Origin: Hyphomicrobiales bacterium
Lineage (GTDB): Bacteria; Pseudomonadota; Alphaproteobacteria; Rhizobiales; Beijerinckiaceae
Direction of reading: 5' to 3'
Length of the DNA: 64,000 bases
NCBI GenBank assembly: GCA_947454055.1
Contig: CANGIS010000007.1
Span: 1 to 64,000, forward strand
In this document: piece by piece, positions 8,980 through 17,499 of the stretch
How the letters are laid out: every line of letters begins with the position of its first letter
Position numbering within the stretch: the stretch's first letter is position 1
Position numbers and translations under genes: made by a program
The notes under the pieces: generated by a model
Told to the model about the DNA's origin: nothing
What the model saw: the letters and a program-made list of their open reading frames with translations, nothing else
The model's database searches: none

Positions 8980-9156
8980 ATAGTTGGCGTTCGACCGTAT
9001 CAACACTTTTGGGGTAATAGTTGGCCATCGCGTTTTTTGTTGGGGTACGCAATTAATGAGGATGGCCAACGATATTTGATTTTTAATGTGCTTGATCGTT
9101 CGTTAGACGCAGCCGATGATTTTCCCAAAAATTGGCTACGAATCCGTGTTGCGTAA
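8980..9156 (+). pseudogene. Possible C-terminal fragment of a lost gene
   Basis: A frame open from 8980 to a TAA at 9154-9156 reads protein-like (WPSRFLLGYAINEDGQRY, then FNVLDRSLDAADDFPKNW) but has no ATG or GTG start and no ribosome-binding site. A 10-bp inverted repeat (9020-9029 with 9061-9070) lies inside it. It may be the remnant of a gene deleted when the block beside the tRNA was rearranged. The rest of 8871-9294 holds nothing else I can support. Confidence 0.25.
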
Positions 9157-9294
9157 TGTCTTTATTCTACTGGCGATGATGCGTGTCTCCCCGCGCAAAG
9201 CCTAAAGTCAGTTGATGTATAGGTAAATTTCCCGATATATCATGTTGCTTTTTAAGTAAAATAATAAAAAAAACCATATTATACAATGATTTAA

Positions 9295-9369
9295 TGGTGG
9301 GCGCGACAGGGATTGAACCTGTGACCTCTCCCGTGTGAAGGGAACGCACTACCGCTGTGCTACGCGCCC
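9295..9369 (-). tRNA. tRNA-Val (anticodon CAC)
   Basis: Read leftward, a 7-bp acceptor stem GGGCGCG/CGCGCCC pairs perfectly. The D arm (GCAC...GTGC) follows, then an anticodon stem-loop with loop TTCACAC giving anticodon CAC for GTG valine codons. The T arm is ACAGG-TTCAATC-CCTGT, the discriminator is A, and CCA is encoded in the gene. Its 3' end points into the AT-rich block, the usual side for integration of islands. A T-rich run follows the 3' end. Confidence 0.95.
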
Positions 9370-9587
9370 GGCCGACTGCGTTTTAGGCATACGGGCTTGC
9401 CTAGTCAACCAAATATGACAATCGGATATCGTTTTGCCTCTTACGAGCGTCCTGAGTTGGTATCGTTCATTAAACACCACAACCGGCAGGTTACCCATTT
9501 CGAATCGGCGTTGTTTTGTGCTCAGTCCTGTGACAAAACGCCAATAAGCATGCGGTTTAATCGAATAATCTTGCCAGTGACAGGTGA

Positions 9588-10169
9588 ATGATAATGACGT
9601 TACGATACGCTTTTCTGGTCAGCGTTATGATGGGGGGACTTTGCGTCGTTGGGAACGCCTCCGCAACCGGTAAACAGGATATCAAAGCCTTTGATGAACT
9701 TGTAGCCTCGATGCCAGAGGCAGCTTCCCCCATTCACCGATATGAAACATGGTTCCCGAGCGACGAGGCGCCAGGCACGGTGATTGTTAAGGCGTCTGAG
9801 AAGCGTCTTTACCTCGTTCTAGGTGATTCACGGGCGTTAAAATATGGGATCGGTGTCGCGCGCGAAGGCTTCGAATGGTCGGCGCAGCTCAAGGTTTCGA
9901 TGAAACGCCAGTGGCCGGATTGGACCCCGCCCGATGAAATGATCAAGCGTCAGCCGGACCTTCCGCGGCATATGGCAGGCGGACCGGATAATCCGCTCGG
10001 CGCTCGAGCTCTCTATCTCGGAGCAACGCTTTATCGTATTCATGGATCGAATGAGCCCGAAACCATTGGAACGGCGGTTTCATCGGGATGTATCCGCATG
10101 GCAAATGACGATATCATCGATCTTTATGATAGAGTCCCCGTCGGGGCCAAAGTCCTGATCGAGCCGTAA
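9588..10169 (+). CDS. L,D-transpeptidase (YkuD family)
   Basis: Periplasmic enzyme that forms 3-3 peptidoglycan cross-links or attaches proteins to peptidoglycan through a cysteine thioesterlike intermediate. The 193-residue protein has a signal peptide (residues 1-27, ending NASATG) and a single YkuD domain. The catalytic motif is RIHGSNEP followed by SSGCIRM, with the catalytic His and Cys. ATG 9588 and ATG 9594 are both possible; the CAGGTG just upstream fits 9594 better. It ends 6 bases before the convergent DUF971 gene. Many short single-domain paralogues of this type occur in alphaproteobacteria. Confidence 0.92.
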   Translation: MIMTLRYAFLVSVMMGGLCVVGNASATGKQDIKAFDELVASMPEAASPIHRYETWFPSDEAPGTVIVKASEKRLYLVLGDSRALKYGIGVAREGFEWSAQLKVSMKRQWPDWTPPDEMIKRQPDLPRHMAGGPDNPLGARALYLGATLYRIHGSNEPETIGTAVSSGCIRMANDDIIDLYDRVPVGAKVLIEP

Positions 10170-10175
10170 AATGGC

Positions 10176-10538
10176 TTACGGCTCGCGGTTCTGGGCTGAG
10201 AGCCTCAGCCGGGCTAGATAGTCGCTCCATTTAGCCTCGTACTGATCCCCAAGCTCAAACAAATAGGGCCACGTAAAAATCCCGGTATCGTGGCCATCGT
10301 CGAATTTGGGACGGATCGCGTAATTACCAACGGCTTCAAGCGCTAAGATCCGCACATGGCGTTTGCCACCAACAGTCTTCTTCTCTGCCGGACTATGTCC
10401 TTGAACCTCGGCACTGGGGCTTTCAATTCTGAGATATTCAGCCGGCAAATCGAAGTGGACGCCATGGTCAAAGCGTATGCTCAGGACGGACTTGTCGGGG
10501 GAGAGACGAAGCTCTTCGGGCCAGTAAGAATTTGTCAT
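10176..10538 (-). CDS. DUF971 (gamma-butyrobetaine hydroxylase-like N-terminal) protein
   Basis: A 120-residue protein made of one DUF971 domain: WPEELRLSPDKSVLSIRFD at the start, then EYLRIESPSAEVQGH, GNYAIRPKFDDGHDTGIF and the terminal YLFELG. This domain forms the N-terminal part of gamma-butyrobetaine hydroxylase. Free-standing versions are common in bacteria and are often linked genetically to iron-sulfur biogenesis; the biochemical role is not settled. It is divergent from moaA, itself an iron-sulfur enzyme, with 139 bases between the two starts. Confidence 0.9.
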   Translation of the reverse strand: MTNSYWPEELRLSPDKSVLSIRFDHGVHFDLPAEYLRIESPSAEVQGHSPAEKKTVGGKRHVRILALEAVGNYAIRPKFDDGHDTGIFTWPYLFELGDQYEAKWSDYLARLRLSAQNREP

Positions 10539-10677
10539 CGAGAGTGAAGCTTCCTTTTGCGACGCTTAGCGGGCGGTTAATGGACAGACAAGTTCGAAAA
10601 CGTCTGATATTGTTTGTCACCATAACAGCTGTTGGCAGGTCAATAATAGCTGACTATTCCGGAGAGGTTCACATCCC

Positions 10678-11706
10678 TTGTCAACGATAAATGCCAATAA
10701 TGACACAATAAATGGCACTATGATCGACCCTTTTGGTCGAATGGTGTCCTATTTGCGGGTATCGGTTACCGACCGGTGCGATTTCCGCTGCGTCTATTGC
10801 ATGTCCGAAGACATGAATTTTTTGCCCAAGCAGGATCTTTTGACGCTCGAAGAATTGGACCGGTTGTGTGGCGTTTTTATCGATAAAGGCGTCAAAAAGC
10901 TCCGGATTACGGGCGGAGAACCCCTTGTTCGTCGCGATATTATGAAACTGTTCCGTTCGCTCTCGAAACGGCTGGGCGGTTCGCTGGAAGAGCTAACTTT
11001 GACGACCAATGGCTCGCAATTGGCTCGGTATGCGGGAGAGTTGGCGGATTGTGGTGTTAAACGCATCAATGTTTCGCTCGATACGCTTGATCCGGTCAAA
11101 TTCAAAGCGATTACGCGGTGGGGAGATCTGGATAAGGTGCTCGCAGGCATTGTTGAAGCACGTAAGGCAGGCATTGAGGTAAAGATAAACGCCGTTGCAC
11201 TAAAAGGCGTCAATGATGGTGAAGTGGAGGATATGATCCGCTGGGCGCATCAGGACGGCATGGATATGACCTTCATCGAAGTCATGCCGATGGGCGATAT
11301 CGAGCCCGACCGGTTCGACCAGTATTGGCCACTCTCGCAACTCAGGGGTCAACTTCTATCGAGTTTCACGCTGGACGACATCGACTACCGTACCGGTGGG
11401 CCGGCCCGCTATGTCCGGGCGCGCGAAACGGGTGGGCGGATCGGGTTTATCACCCCCATGACCCATAATTTCTGCGAAAGCTGCAACCGGGTACGCGTGA
11501 CCTGCACGGGCACGCTCTATATGTGCTTGGGCCAAGACGACGCCGCTGACCTGCGCGCGCCGCTTCGGGCATCGGCCGATAATGCGGGCCTGTCCGAGGC
11601 GATTGACCGCGCGATTTTGCGCAAACCCAAAGGTCATGATTTTATCATTGAACGGAATGGCTTCAGACCCGCCGTTGCTCGCCACATGAGCGTCACTGGC
11701 GGCTAA
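10678..11706 (+). CDS. moaA: GTP 3',8-cyclase MoaA
   Basis: Radical SAM enzyme for the first step of molybdenum cofactor synthesis, converting GTP to 3',8-cyclo-7,8-dihydro-GTP. It has the radical SAM cluster motif CDFRCVYC near the N-terminus, the GGEP motif (RITGGEPLV) and the C-terminal substrate-binding cluster CESC followed 13 residues later by Cys (TLYMC). It ends in HMSVTGG, and the terminal Gly-Gly is conserved in MoaA. The TTG start at 10678 has GGAGAG about 10 bases upstream; ATG at 10720 would match the usual MoaA N-terminus. Molybdopterin is needed by the xanthine dehydrogenase encoded further right. Confidence 0.96.
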   Translation: MSTINANNDTINGTMIDPFGRMVSYLRVSVTDRCDFRCVYCMSEDMNFLPKQDLLTLEELDRLCGVFIDKGVKKLRITGGEPLVRRDIMKLFRSLSKRLGGSLEELTLTTNGSQLARYAGELADCGVKRINVSLDTLDPVKFKAITRWGDLDKVLAGIVEARKAGIEVKINAVALKGVNDGEVEDMIRWAHQDGMDMTFIEVMPMGDIEPDRFDQYWPLSQLRGQLLSSFTLDDIDYRTGGPARYVRARETGGRIGFITPMTHNFCESCNRVRVTCTGTLYMCLGQDDAADLRAPLRASADNAGLSEAIDRAILRKPKGHDFIIERNGFRPAVARHMSVTGG

Positions 11707-11726
11707 GCGGATAGGTAAGAGAGATC

Positions 11727-12869
11727 ATGAGCACGGTATATGACGTCATCGTGGTGGGCGTCGGTGGTATGGGATCGGCGACCTGCTACGAATTGGCCAA
11801 GCGTGGACAACGGGTGTTGGGTCTCGAGCGGTATGATATCGGTCATTCCATGGGATCCTCGCATGGCGAAACGCGGATGCTGCGGCTCGCTTATTTTGAA
11901 GGTCAGACCTATGTGCCGATGGTGTTACGCGCCCACCAATTGTGGCGAGACATGGGAGCGAAACTGGGCGAGGAATTGCTGACGGTAACGGGAACGCTCG
12001 ATATCAACGCCCCGGCGCTTGATATCGTCGATAAGGCTGAGGCGGCGTGCAAAACCTATGACCTGCCCTATACCCTCATGGACGCGAAAGCGATCATGGA
12101 ACGGTATCCGGCGTTTAAGCTCCCCAGCGATTACCGCGGACTGTTCCAGCCCGACGGCGGCTTTGTGCGAAGTGAAAAAGCCATTCTCGGCTATACCGCG
12201 CTCGCCATTGATGCGGGAGCCGATATCCATCCGCGCGAACAGGTGGTGTCGTTCGAGCCAACCGCTACGGGAGGCGTGCGGGTTACGACCAATGCGCGAA
12301 CCTATGAAGCAGGGCGCTTGATCTTATCCCCCGGGGCATGGATCCGTCATTTTATACCATCGCTAGAACCTGTGACGACAATCTACCGGCAGATTTTCGG
12401 CTGGTTTCGCCCTTTAAGGCCCGATCTTTTTGCGCGGGGAAATTTTCCGTGCTTCACGCTTAAAGGCGACGTCGGCAATTATTACGGTTTCCCGATCGAC
12501 GGCCATCCGGGCTTTAAACTCGGCGGGCCGCAACATGGCCGCGAGGTATGCGATCCCGAACGCTTGGTCCGCGAAAGCCGTCCATCGGATGAAAAAGGGT
12601 TGCGGGATTGTCTGGCAGCCTATCTGCCCGACGCCATGGGACCAGCAATGGGCGTGAAAGTATGCCTTTTCACCTCAACGCCGGATGATGATTTCATCAT
12701 TGACCATATGCCGGGCGCTCCGCAGATCGTTGTCGCCTCGCCCTGCTCGGGGCATGGCTTCAAATTTGCCAGCGTCATGGGTGAGATTTTGTCGGATTTA
12801 GCGATGGACCGAGCATCGCCTTTCGATCTATCCCCCTTCCGAATGTCCCGTTTTGCAGGCCTCGCCTGA
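11727..12869 (+). CDS. SolA-type FAD amine oxidase (sarcosine / N-methyltryptophan oxidase family)
   Basis: A 380-residue flavoprotein of the monomeric sarcosine oxidase family, which oxidises N-methyl amino acids and releases hydrogen peroxide. It shows the FAD fold (VVGVGGMGSATCYELAKRG), the family loop GSSHGETRMLRLAYFEG, the cysteine that carries FAD covalently (GVKVCLFTSTPDDDFIID) and the terminal CSGHGFKFASVMGEILSDLA-like segment. The gene follows moaA by 20 bases and precedes an EamA transporter by 21 bases, so the three may share a transcript. The substrate (sarcosine, N-methyltryptophan, pipecolate) cannot be chosen from sequence. Confidence 0.85.
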   Translation: MSTVYDVIVVGVGGMGSATCYELAKRGQRVLGLERYDIGHSMGSSHGETRMLRLAYFEGQTYVPMVLRAHQLWRDMGAKLGEELLTVTGTLDINAPALDIVDKAEAACKTYDLPYTLMDAKAIMERYPAFKLPSDYRGLFQPDGGFVRSEKAILGYTALAIDAGADIHPREQVVSFEPTATGGVRVTTNARTYEAGRLILSPGAWIRHFIPSLEPVTTIYRQIFGWFRPLRPDLFARGNFPCFTLKGDVGNYYGFPIDGHPGFKLGGPQHGREVCDPERLVRESRPSDEKGLRDCLAAYLPDAMGPAMGVKVCLFTSTPDDDFIIDHMPGAPQIVVASPCSGHGFKFASVMGEILSDLAMDRASPFDLSPFRMSRFAGLA

Positions 12870-12890
12870 TCCCCTGATGCGAGGTTGACC

Positions 12891-13790
12891 ATGCGCTCCC
12901 CCGGCGAGACCAAACGCGGCGTTATCGCGATGATTGTCGGGGGCGCATTATTCGTGGTCAACGACGCCTTCGTCAAACTGGCGACCGAAACCATGCCGCT
13001 CGGTGAATTGCTTGTTGTGCGCGGAATTTTCGCTATTGCTTGCGTGCTGGCGCTGATTGTGAGCTTCGGCGACGGCAAGCGCATCGGGGCTGCGGCCAAG
13101 CCGGTTGTGTTGTTACGCGCCTCTTTGGAATTTCTGGTATCGCTTTGCTATGTGGCAGCCATCGCCCAATTGCCGATTGGTGACTTGACCACCATCATGC
13201 AGGCTACCCCGATCATCATGACCATACTGTGCGCGGCGCTTCAGATCGAACGTGTTGATTGGCAACGCTGGTTGGCGGTAATGGTGGGCTTTGGCGGCGT
13301 GTTAATGATTGCCCAACCGGGCGGTGCCAATTTTACCGTATTTTCACTTTTGGCCCTCGCATCGGCCAGCTTTGTCGCGCTGCGTGACCTTGTTACGCGC
13401 AAAATCAGTGGTGATGTACCGCCGACCGTCGTGATTTTGACCACAACGGTGTTTGCGTCCCTTGGAGGATTGGTTCTCGGCCTAAGCGAGAATTGGCACA
13501 AGCCTTCGGCCTATGAATTTGGCCTGCTCGTCGGTGCCGCGATAATTGTTTCGATTGCTAATTCCTTGATGGTTGTGGCCTACCGGAGTGCGGATATCTC
13601 TATCCTGTCGCCGCTTCGCTATCTCGTTGTGGTCTGGGCAGCGGGAATGGGCTTTCTGGTGTTTGATGAACGGCCCGGATTGGCGGGCGTTTTGGGGGCG
13701 GCTTTCATCGTGGGAAGTGGTCTTTATACGGGTTATCGTGAGCGCGCGCGGCATAGGCGTGCCCGTGACGGCATTGCGGTGTCGGGATAG
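12891..13790 (+). CDS. EamA/DMT-family transporter
   Basis: A 299-residue inner-membrane protein with ten predicted hydrophobic segments in two EamA repeats, typical of drug/metabolite exporters (RhaT/YdcZ type). ATG 12891 is chosen because GAGG lies 6 bases upstream; TTG 12885 in the same frame is less likely. It ends in a short basic tail (RERARHRRARDG). Its place behind the SolA-like oxidase suggests that it moves a related amine or amino acid, but this is only context. Confidence 0.88.
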   Translation: MRSPGETKRGVIAMIVGGALFVVNDAFVKLATETMPLGELLVVRGIFAIACVLALIVSFGDGKRIGAAAKPVVLLRASLEFLVSLCYVAAIAQLPIGDLTTIMQATPIIMTILCAALQIERVDWQRWLAVMVGFGGVLMIAQPGGANFTVFSLLALASASFVALRDLVTRKISGDVPPTVVILTTTVFASLGGLVLGLSENWHKPSAYEFGLLVGAAIIVSIANSLMVVAYRSADISILSPLRYLVVVWAAGMGFLVFDERPGLAGVLGAAFIVGSGLYTGYRERARHRRARDGIAVSG

Positions 13791-13870
13791 CGCGTCACTA
13801 GGGATTCAATATCCAATTTCAGCTGGACAGCCTTGGAAAAAAATGGACCTTTAGTTCGGAAGGTTCATTT

Positions 13871-13915
13871 CGCTCTGCAGGAGCGTTTTCTATTCCGTAC
13901 CGCGCAGGAAACGCT
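13871..13915 (+). promoter_or_regulatory. Two mutually exclusive hairpins before the TRAP operon
   Basis: The 5-bp stem 13871-13875/13881-13885 (CGCTC/GAGCG, loop TGCAG) and the 7-bp stem 13882-13888/13909-13915 (AGCGTTT/AAACGCT) share bases 13882-13885, so only one can form at a time. The second stem abuts the AGGAG ribosome-binding site at 13916-13920 of the next gene. This looks like a possible leader switch, although chance pairing cannot be excluded. Confidence 0.35.
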
Positions 13916-13926
13916 AGGAGGCAATA

Positions 13927-14511
13927 ATGGCAACTTTATTAGCAATCAGCGCGACCATTGATCGCTTTTCAACGAAACTCGGACGATCCATGGCTTGGCT
14001 GATTTTTATCGCCATTTTGGTTTCGACGGTGAATGCGCTGATCCGCAAACTGTTCAATGAATCATCCAATTCATGGCTCGAATTGCAATGGATCTTATTC
14101 GGCGTTGTCTTTTTACTATGCTCGCCTTGGACCCTGTTATCGAATGAACATATCCGCATCGATATTGTTAATTCCAGACTGCCCGCAAGCTGGCAAAACT
14201 GGATCGAGCTGATCGGCCATGTTTTCTTTCTGCTGCCCTTCACGCTTGTGATGGTCATTACCAGCACGCCTTTCGCCTTTCGATCCATCATCGGCAATGA
14301 GCAATCCAACAATGCGGGCGGACTGCCGCAATGGCCGGCCAAGACCTTGCTCTTGATTGGATTTCTCGCGCTTCTCATTCAGGCCGTTTCGGAAATCATC
14401 AAACGCATTGCCATCATCCGAGGTGATATTGCCGATGATCGGCTGGATGGCATCCAAACGGCTACAGAGGCTGAAGCCGAGCGGTTGCTCGCCGCAAGCA
14501 ACCCTCTTTAG
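13927..14511 (+). CDS. TRAP transporter small permease (DctQ type)
   Basis: A 194-residue protein with four hydrophobic segments and the conserved SSNSWLELQWILFG and EHIRIDIV motifs of the DctQ component. It partners the large DctM subunit in sodium-driven, binding-protein-dependent uptake of organic acids. ATG 13927 has AGGAG 6 bases upstream. The large subunit gene follows after 38 bases. No periplasmic DctP-type binding protein is encoded next to the pair, which is unusual. The downstream neighbours otnK/otnC suggest four-carbon acid sugars as a possible substrate. Confidence 0.9.
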   Translation: MATLLAISATIDRFSTKLGRSMAWLIFIAILVSTVNALIRKLFNESSNSWLELQWILFGVVFLLCSPWTLLSNEHIRIDIVNSRLPASWQNWIELIGHVFFLLPFTLVMVITSTPFAFRSIIGNEQSNNAGGLPQWPAKTLLLIGFLALLIQAVSEIIKRIAIIRGDIADDRLDGIQTATEAEAERLLAASNPL

Positions 14512-14549
14512 GCTCTATTTCAACGCCAATTGATCTACCAAAGGCCAGC

Positions 14550-16217
14550 ATGATGATCGCATTTCTCATCCACAATATGGCGCCGATCATGTTTGCATCG
14601 CTGGTGGTGCTGCTCTTGCTCGGTTATCCGGTTGCCTTCTCATTGGCTGCCACCGGCTTGGGCTTTGGCTTTTTAGGTATCGAATTAGGCTTATTCCATC
14701 CGAGCTTCCTGCAAGCCCTGCCCGAGCGCATTTACGGCGTGATGAACAATGACACGCTGTTGGCCATTCCGTTCTTCACCTTTATGGGGCTGGTACTGGA
14801 ACGATCGGGCATGGCGGAAGATCTGCTTGATACGATCGGCCAATTGTTCGGGCCGATCCGCGGCGGGCTTGCCTATGCGGTTATTTTTGTGGGTGCGCTG
14901 CTGGCAGCTACTACCGGTGTGGTCGCGGCTTCCGTCATCTCGATGGGGCTGATTTCGCTGCCAATCATGTTACGGTATGGCTATGATCGCCGCCTCGCCT
15001 CGGGCGTAATTGCGGCTTCCGGCACGCTGGCGCAAATCATTCCACCCTCGCTGGTGCTGATCGTGATGGCCGATCAGCTTGGCCGCTCGGTGGGTGACAT
15101 GTATACGGGCGCGTTTATTCCGGGCCTTGTTCTGGCATGTCTTTATGCCGCCTACGTCTTTCTCGTCACCCTCATCTGGCCAAAGGCCGCACCTGGTCTA
15201 CCGCCTGAAGCGCAGACCTTGAATGATCCGGATGGCCGATCCCGCCGCCTGTCGCTGCTGGTCGTTACCCTTATTTCAACCGCCATCGGCTATCTCGTTA
15301 TCCATCAAACCCATGTCAAAAGTGGCCCTGACTTTGTTGTGTTGACCATGACAGTGGGCGTCGGCGTGGCTTTTATCATCGCTATTCTCAACAAGCTCTT
15401 CGGCTTCAAGCTGCTGTCCAAAATGGCGGAGCAGACCATTTTCGTGATGGTGCCACCCTTGGGGCTGATTTTTCTGGTGCTCGGCACCATTTTCATCGGC
15501 CTTGCTACGCCTACCGAGGGCGGAGCGATGGGGGCAGCAGGTGCCGTTATTCTCGCCATCATGAAACGTCGTCTCTCATGGGATTTGCTGCGACAGGCAA
15601 CGGAATCCACCGCCAAACTATCGGCCTTTGTGCTGTTTATTCTGATTGGCGCACGCGTCTTCTCGCTCACTTTTTATGGCGTCAGCGGCCATAAATGGGT
15701 TGAGGATCTGCTTGTTCATCTGCCCGGCGGACAGGTCGGCTTTCTGATCATCGTCAATTTGCTGATTTTCCTGCTCGCCTTCTTTCTCGATTTCTTCGAG
15801 TTGGCCTTTATCGCGGTTCCCTTGATCGGGCCGGCGGCCGAGCATTTGGGCATTGATCTGATCTGGTTCGGCGTCATCCTAGGCGTGAATATGCAAACGA
15901 GCTTTATGCATCCACCCTTCGGCTTTGCGCTATTCTTCCTGCGATCGGTTGCCCCGAAATCGGCCTATATTGACAGGCTTACCAAAAAATCCATGGAACC
16001 GGTGACGACCGAGCAAATCTATTGGGGGGCCATTCCTTTTGTCGTCATCCAGTTGATTATGGTGGCGCTTGTTATCCTGTTTCCGCAAATGGTGATGCAT
16101 TACAAAACGAACGGCACCAAGCTCGACGACAAGAAAACGATGGAGCAATTCCAGCTGACACCGCAAGGTGGCATGGATTTACCGGCTCTGGATCTCAGCG
16201 CGCCGCCCAAACTTTAG
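14550..16217 (+). CDS. TRAP transporter large permease (DctM type)
   Basis: A 555-residue protein with about thirteen or more hydrophobic segments. It has DctM hallmarks such as LLAIPFFTFMGLVLERSGMAEDLL, a central SGTLAQIIPPSLVLIVMADQ and GLATPTEGGAMGA. It is longer than the classical ~430-residue DctM because of an inserted region around residues 210-300 and an extended C-terminus, like the long subtype seen with the larger small subunits. It is the catalytic membrane subunit, working with the DctQ protein just upstream. It converges on otnK with 6 bases between the stops. Confidence 0.92.
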   Translation: MMIAFLIHNMAPIMFASLVVLLLLGYPVAFSLAATGLGFGFLGIELGLFHPSFLQALPERIYGVMNNDTLLAIPFFTFMGLVLERSGMAEDLLDTIGQLFGPIRGGLAYAVIFVGALLAATTGVVAASVISMGLISLPIMLRYGYDRRLASGVIAASGTLAQIIPPSLVLIVMADQLGRSVGDMYTGAFIPGLVLACLYAAYVFLVTLIWPKAAPGLPPEAQTLNDPDGRSRRLSLLVVTLISTAIGYLVIHQTHVKSGPDFVVLTMTVGVGVAFIIAILNKLFGFKLLSKMAEQTIFVMVPPLGLIFLVLGTIFIGLATPTEGGAMGAAGAVILAIMKRRLSWDLLRQATESTAKLSAFVLFILIGARVFSLTFYGVSGHKWVEDLLVHLPGGQVGFLIIVNLLIFLLAFFLDFFELAFIAVPLIGPAAEHLGIDLIWFGVILGVNMQTSFMHPPFGFALFFLRSVAPKSAYIDRLTKKSMEPVTTEQIYWGAIPFVVIQLIMVALVILFPQMVMHYKTNGTKLDDKKTMEQFQLTPQGGMDLPALDLSAPPKL

Positions 16218-16223
16218 AGGCGA

Positions 16224-17489
16224 TTAGCCCAGCATGGCGAGCGACTTCGTGAAGAAGTCGACCGTGCCGAAATTGCCACTCTTCAAGGCCAGCGCCATCG
16301 GATGACCATCGGCAGCTATCGTCCATGGCACGCCGGGGTCGATCTCGGGGCCGATTTCGAGCATGGTTACGCCTAGGCCCGCCACAACGGCGCCCGAGGT
16401 TTCTCCCCCCGCCACCACAAGGCGCGTCACGCCATTGGCGGCCAAACCGCGCGCGACATCGGCCAGGAGATGCTCCACCATCGCGCCCGCCTCGTCACGC
16501 CCGTAACGCTCTTGAATGGCGCGGACGGTATCTGGCTCGGCGGTCGAATAGACGAGAATCGGCTTGGCACCCAGACGCGGAAGGGCCCAATCGAGAATTT
16601 GTTGGGCTGTGAGCCGCTTTTCGGCCAGCGCTATGGGGTCAATTTCAAAGGCCTCGATCCCTTTAGCCTTGGCATCCGCCACTTGGCCGCGCGTGGCCAC
16701 CGAGCAGCTTCCGGCCAAGATTGCGGTATGGCCTTTTGGTGCCGAAAACTTCAGATCCGTTGCTTTGGTGGAAAGCATTCCCTTTTTACGGAAATTCTCC
16801 GGCAGGCCCAGCGCAATGCCCGAGCCGCCGGTTAGCAGTTTTTCGCCCGCAAAGGCCGCCCCAAGGGTGCGTAAATGCTCGTTGGTTACCGCATCGGCCA
16901 CACCAATCGCCGGGCCATCTTTTGCGAGCGTTTCAAAAGCCGCGCGGACCGCATCGGCCCCCTGCTCCACCGTTGCAAAGGGAACGAGGCCGACGGGAAG
17001 TTTGGTTTGAGGTTGAAGCACCCGCACCAGATTGGCATCACGCATCGGGGTTAGCGGATGATCTTTCATCGGACTGTCGGACAACAGCACCGAGCCAATA
17101 AACAGATGACCCTGAAACACCGAACGGCCATTGGCCGGGAAAGCAGGGCACGCGATGGTATAACGCGCGCCCAAACGGTGCATCAGCGCGTCGGTGACGG
17201 GGCCAATATTGCCTTGGTCGGTTGAGTCGAACGTCGAGCAATATTTAAACAGGATTTGCTGCGCACCGGCGCCCAAAAGCGCTTCGCAGGCGGCAAGGGA
17301 CCACGCGACCGCCTCTTCCGGCGCATTGGTGCGTGATTTAAGCGACACGACAACCGCGTCCGCATCGGGCAAGGCCTCGGCCGAGACCGGCACACCGACC
17401 GTTTGAACGACCTTCATCCCCTCGCGCGCCAGCATCAGCGCCACATCGGTGGCACCCGTGAGATCGTCCGCAATGACACCTAACAACAT
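16224..17489 (-). CDS. otnK: 3-oxo-tetronate kinase (four-carbon acid sugar kinase)
   Basis: A 421-residue protein of the former DUF1537 family. It phosphorylates 3-oxo-tetronate (from threonate or erythronate) at C4 in four-carbon acid-sugar breakdown. The N-terminal domain opens with GVIADDLTGATDVALMLARE, the family signature. The C-terminal nucleotide-binding half has VVAGGETSGAVVAGLGV. It lies 10 bases downstream of otnC on the same strand, the usual kinase-decarboxylase pair. The dehydrogenase (LtnD-like) and isomerase (OtnI-like) that normally complete the route are not in the window. Confidence 0.93.
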   Translation of the reverse strand: MLLGVIADDLTGATDVALMLAREGMKVVQTVGVPVSAEALPDADAVVVSLKSRTNAPEEAVAWSLAACEALLGAGAQQILFKYCSTFDSTDQGNIGPVTDALMHRLGARYTIACPAFPANGRSVFQGHLFIGSVLLSDSPMKDHPLTPMRDANLVRVLQPQTKLPVGLVPFATVEQGADAVRAAFETLAKDGPAIGVADAVTNEHLRTLGAAFAGEKLLTGGSGIALGLPENFRKKGMLSTKATDLKFSAPKGHTAILAGSCSVATRGQVADAKAKGIEAFEIDPIALAEKRLTAQQILDWALPRLGAKPILVYSTAEPDTVRAIQERYGRDEAGAMVEHLLADVARGLAANGVTRLVVAGGETSGAVVAGLGVTMLEIGPEIDPGVPWTIAADGHPMALALKSGNFGTVDFFTKSLAMLG

Positions 17490-17499
17490 AATTTTGATC

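Noticed and set aside
6717-9294. Search for an integrase, insertion-sequence ends or a direct repeat of the tRNA 3' end
   Set aside because: None was found by eye, so the block is not annotated as a defined island.
9167-9349. A 60-codon frame on the minus strand over the tRNA-Val gene (HTGEVTGSIPVAP)
   Set aside because: It is the familiar false frame produced by translating a tRNA gene.
9397-9591. A 64-codon frame ending in an ATGA overlap with the L,D-transpeptidase gene
   Set aside because: It starts at TTG just after the tRNA with no ribosome-binding site and shows no protein-like pattern; the overlap alone is weak evidence.
10624-10658. Palindrome AACAGCTGTT and a nearby 5-bp inverted repeat upstream of moaA as a riboswitch or operator
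   Set aside because: The elements are short, and the pattern does not match the molybdenum-cofactor riboswitch; chance is likely.
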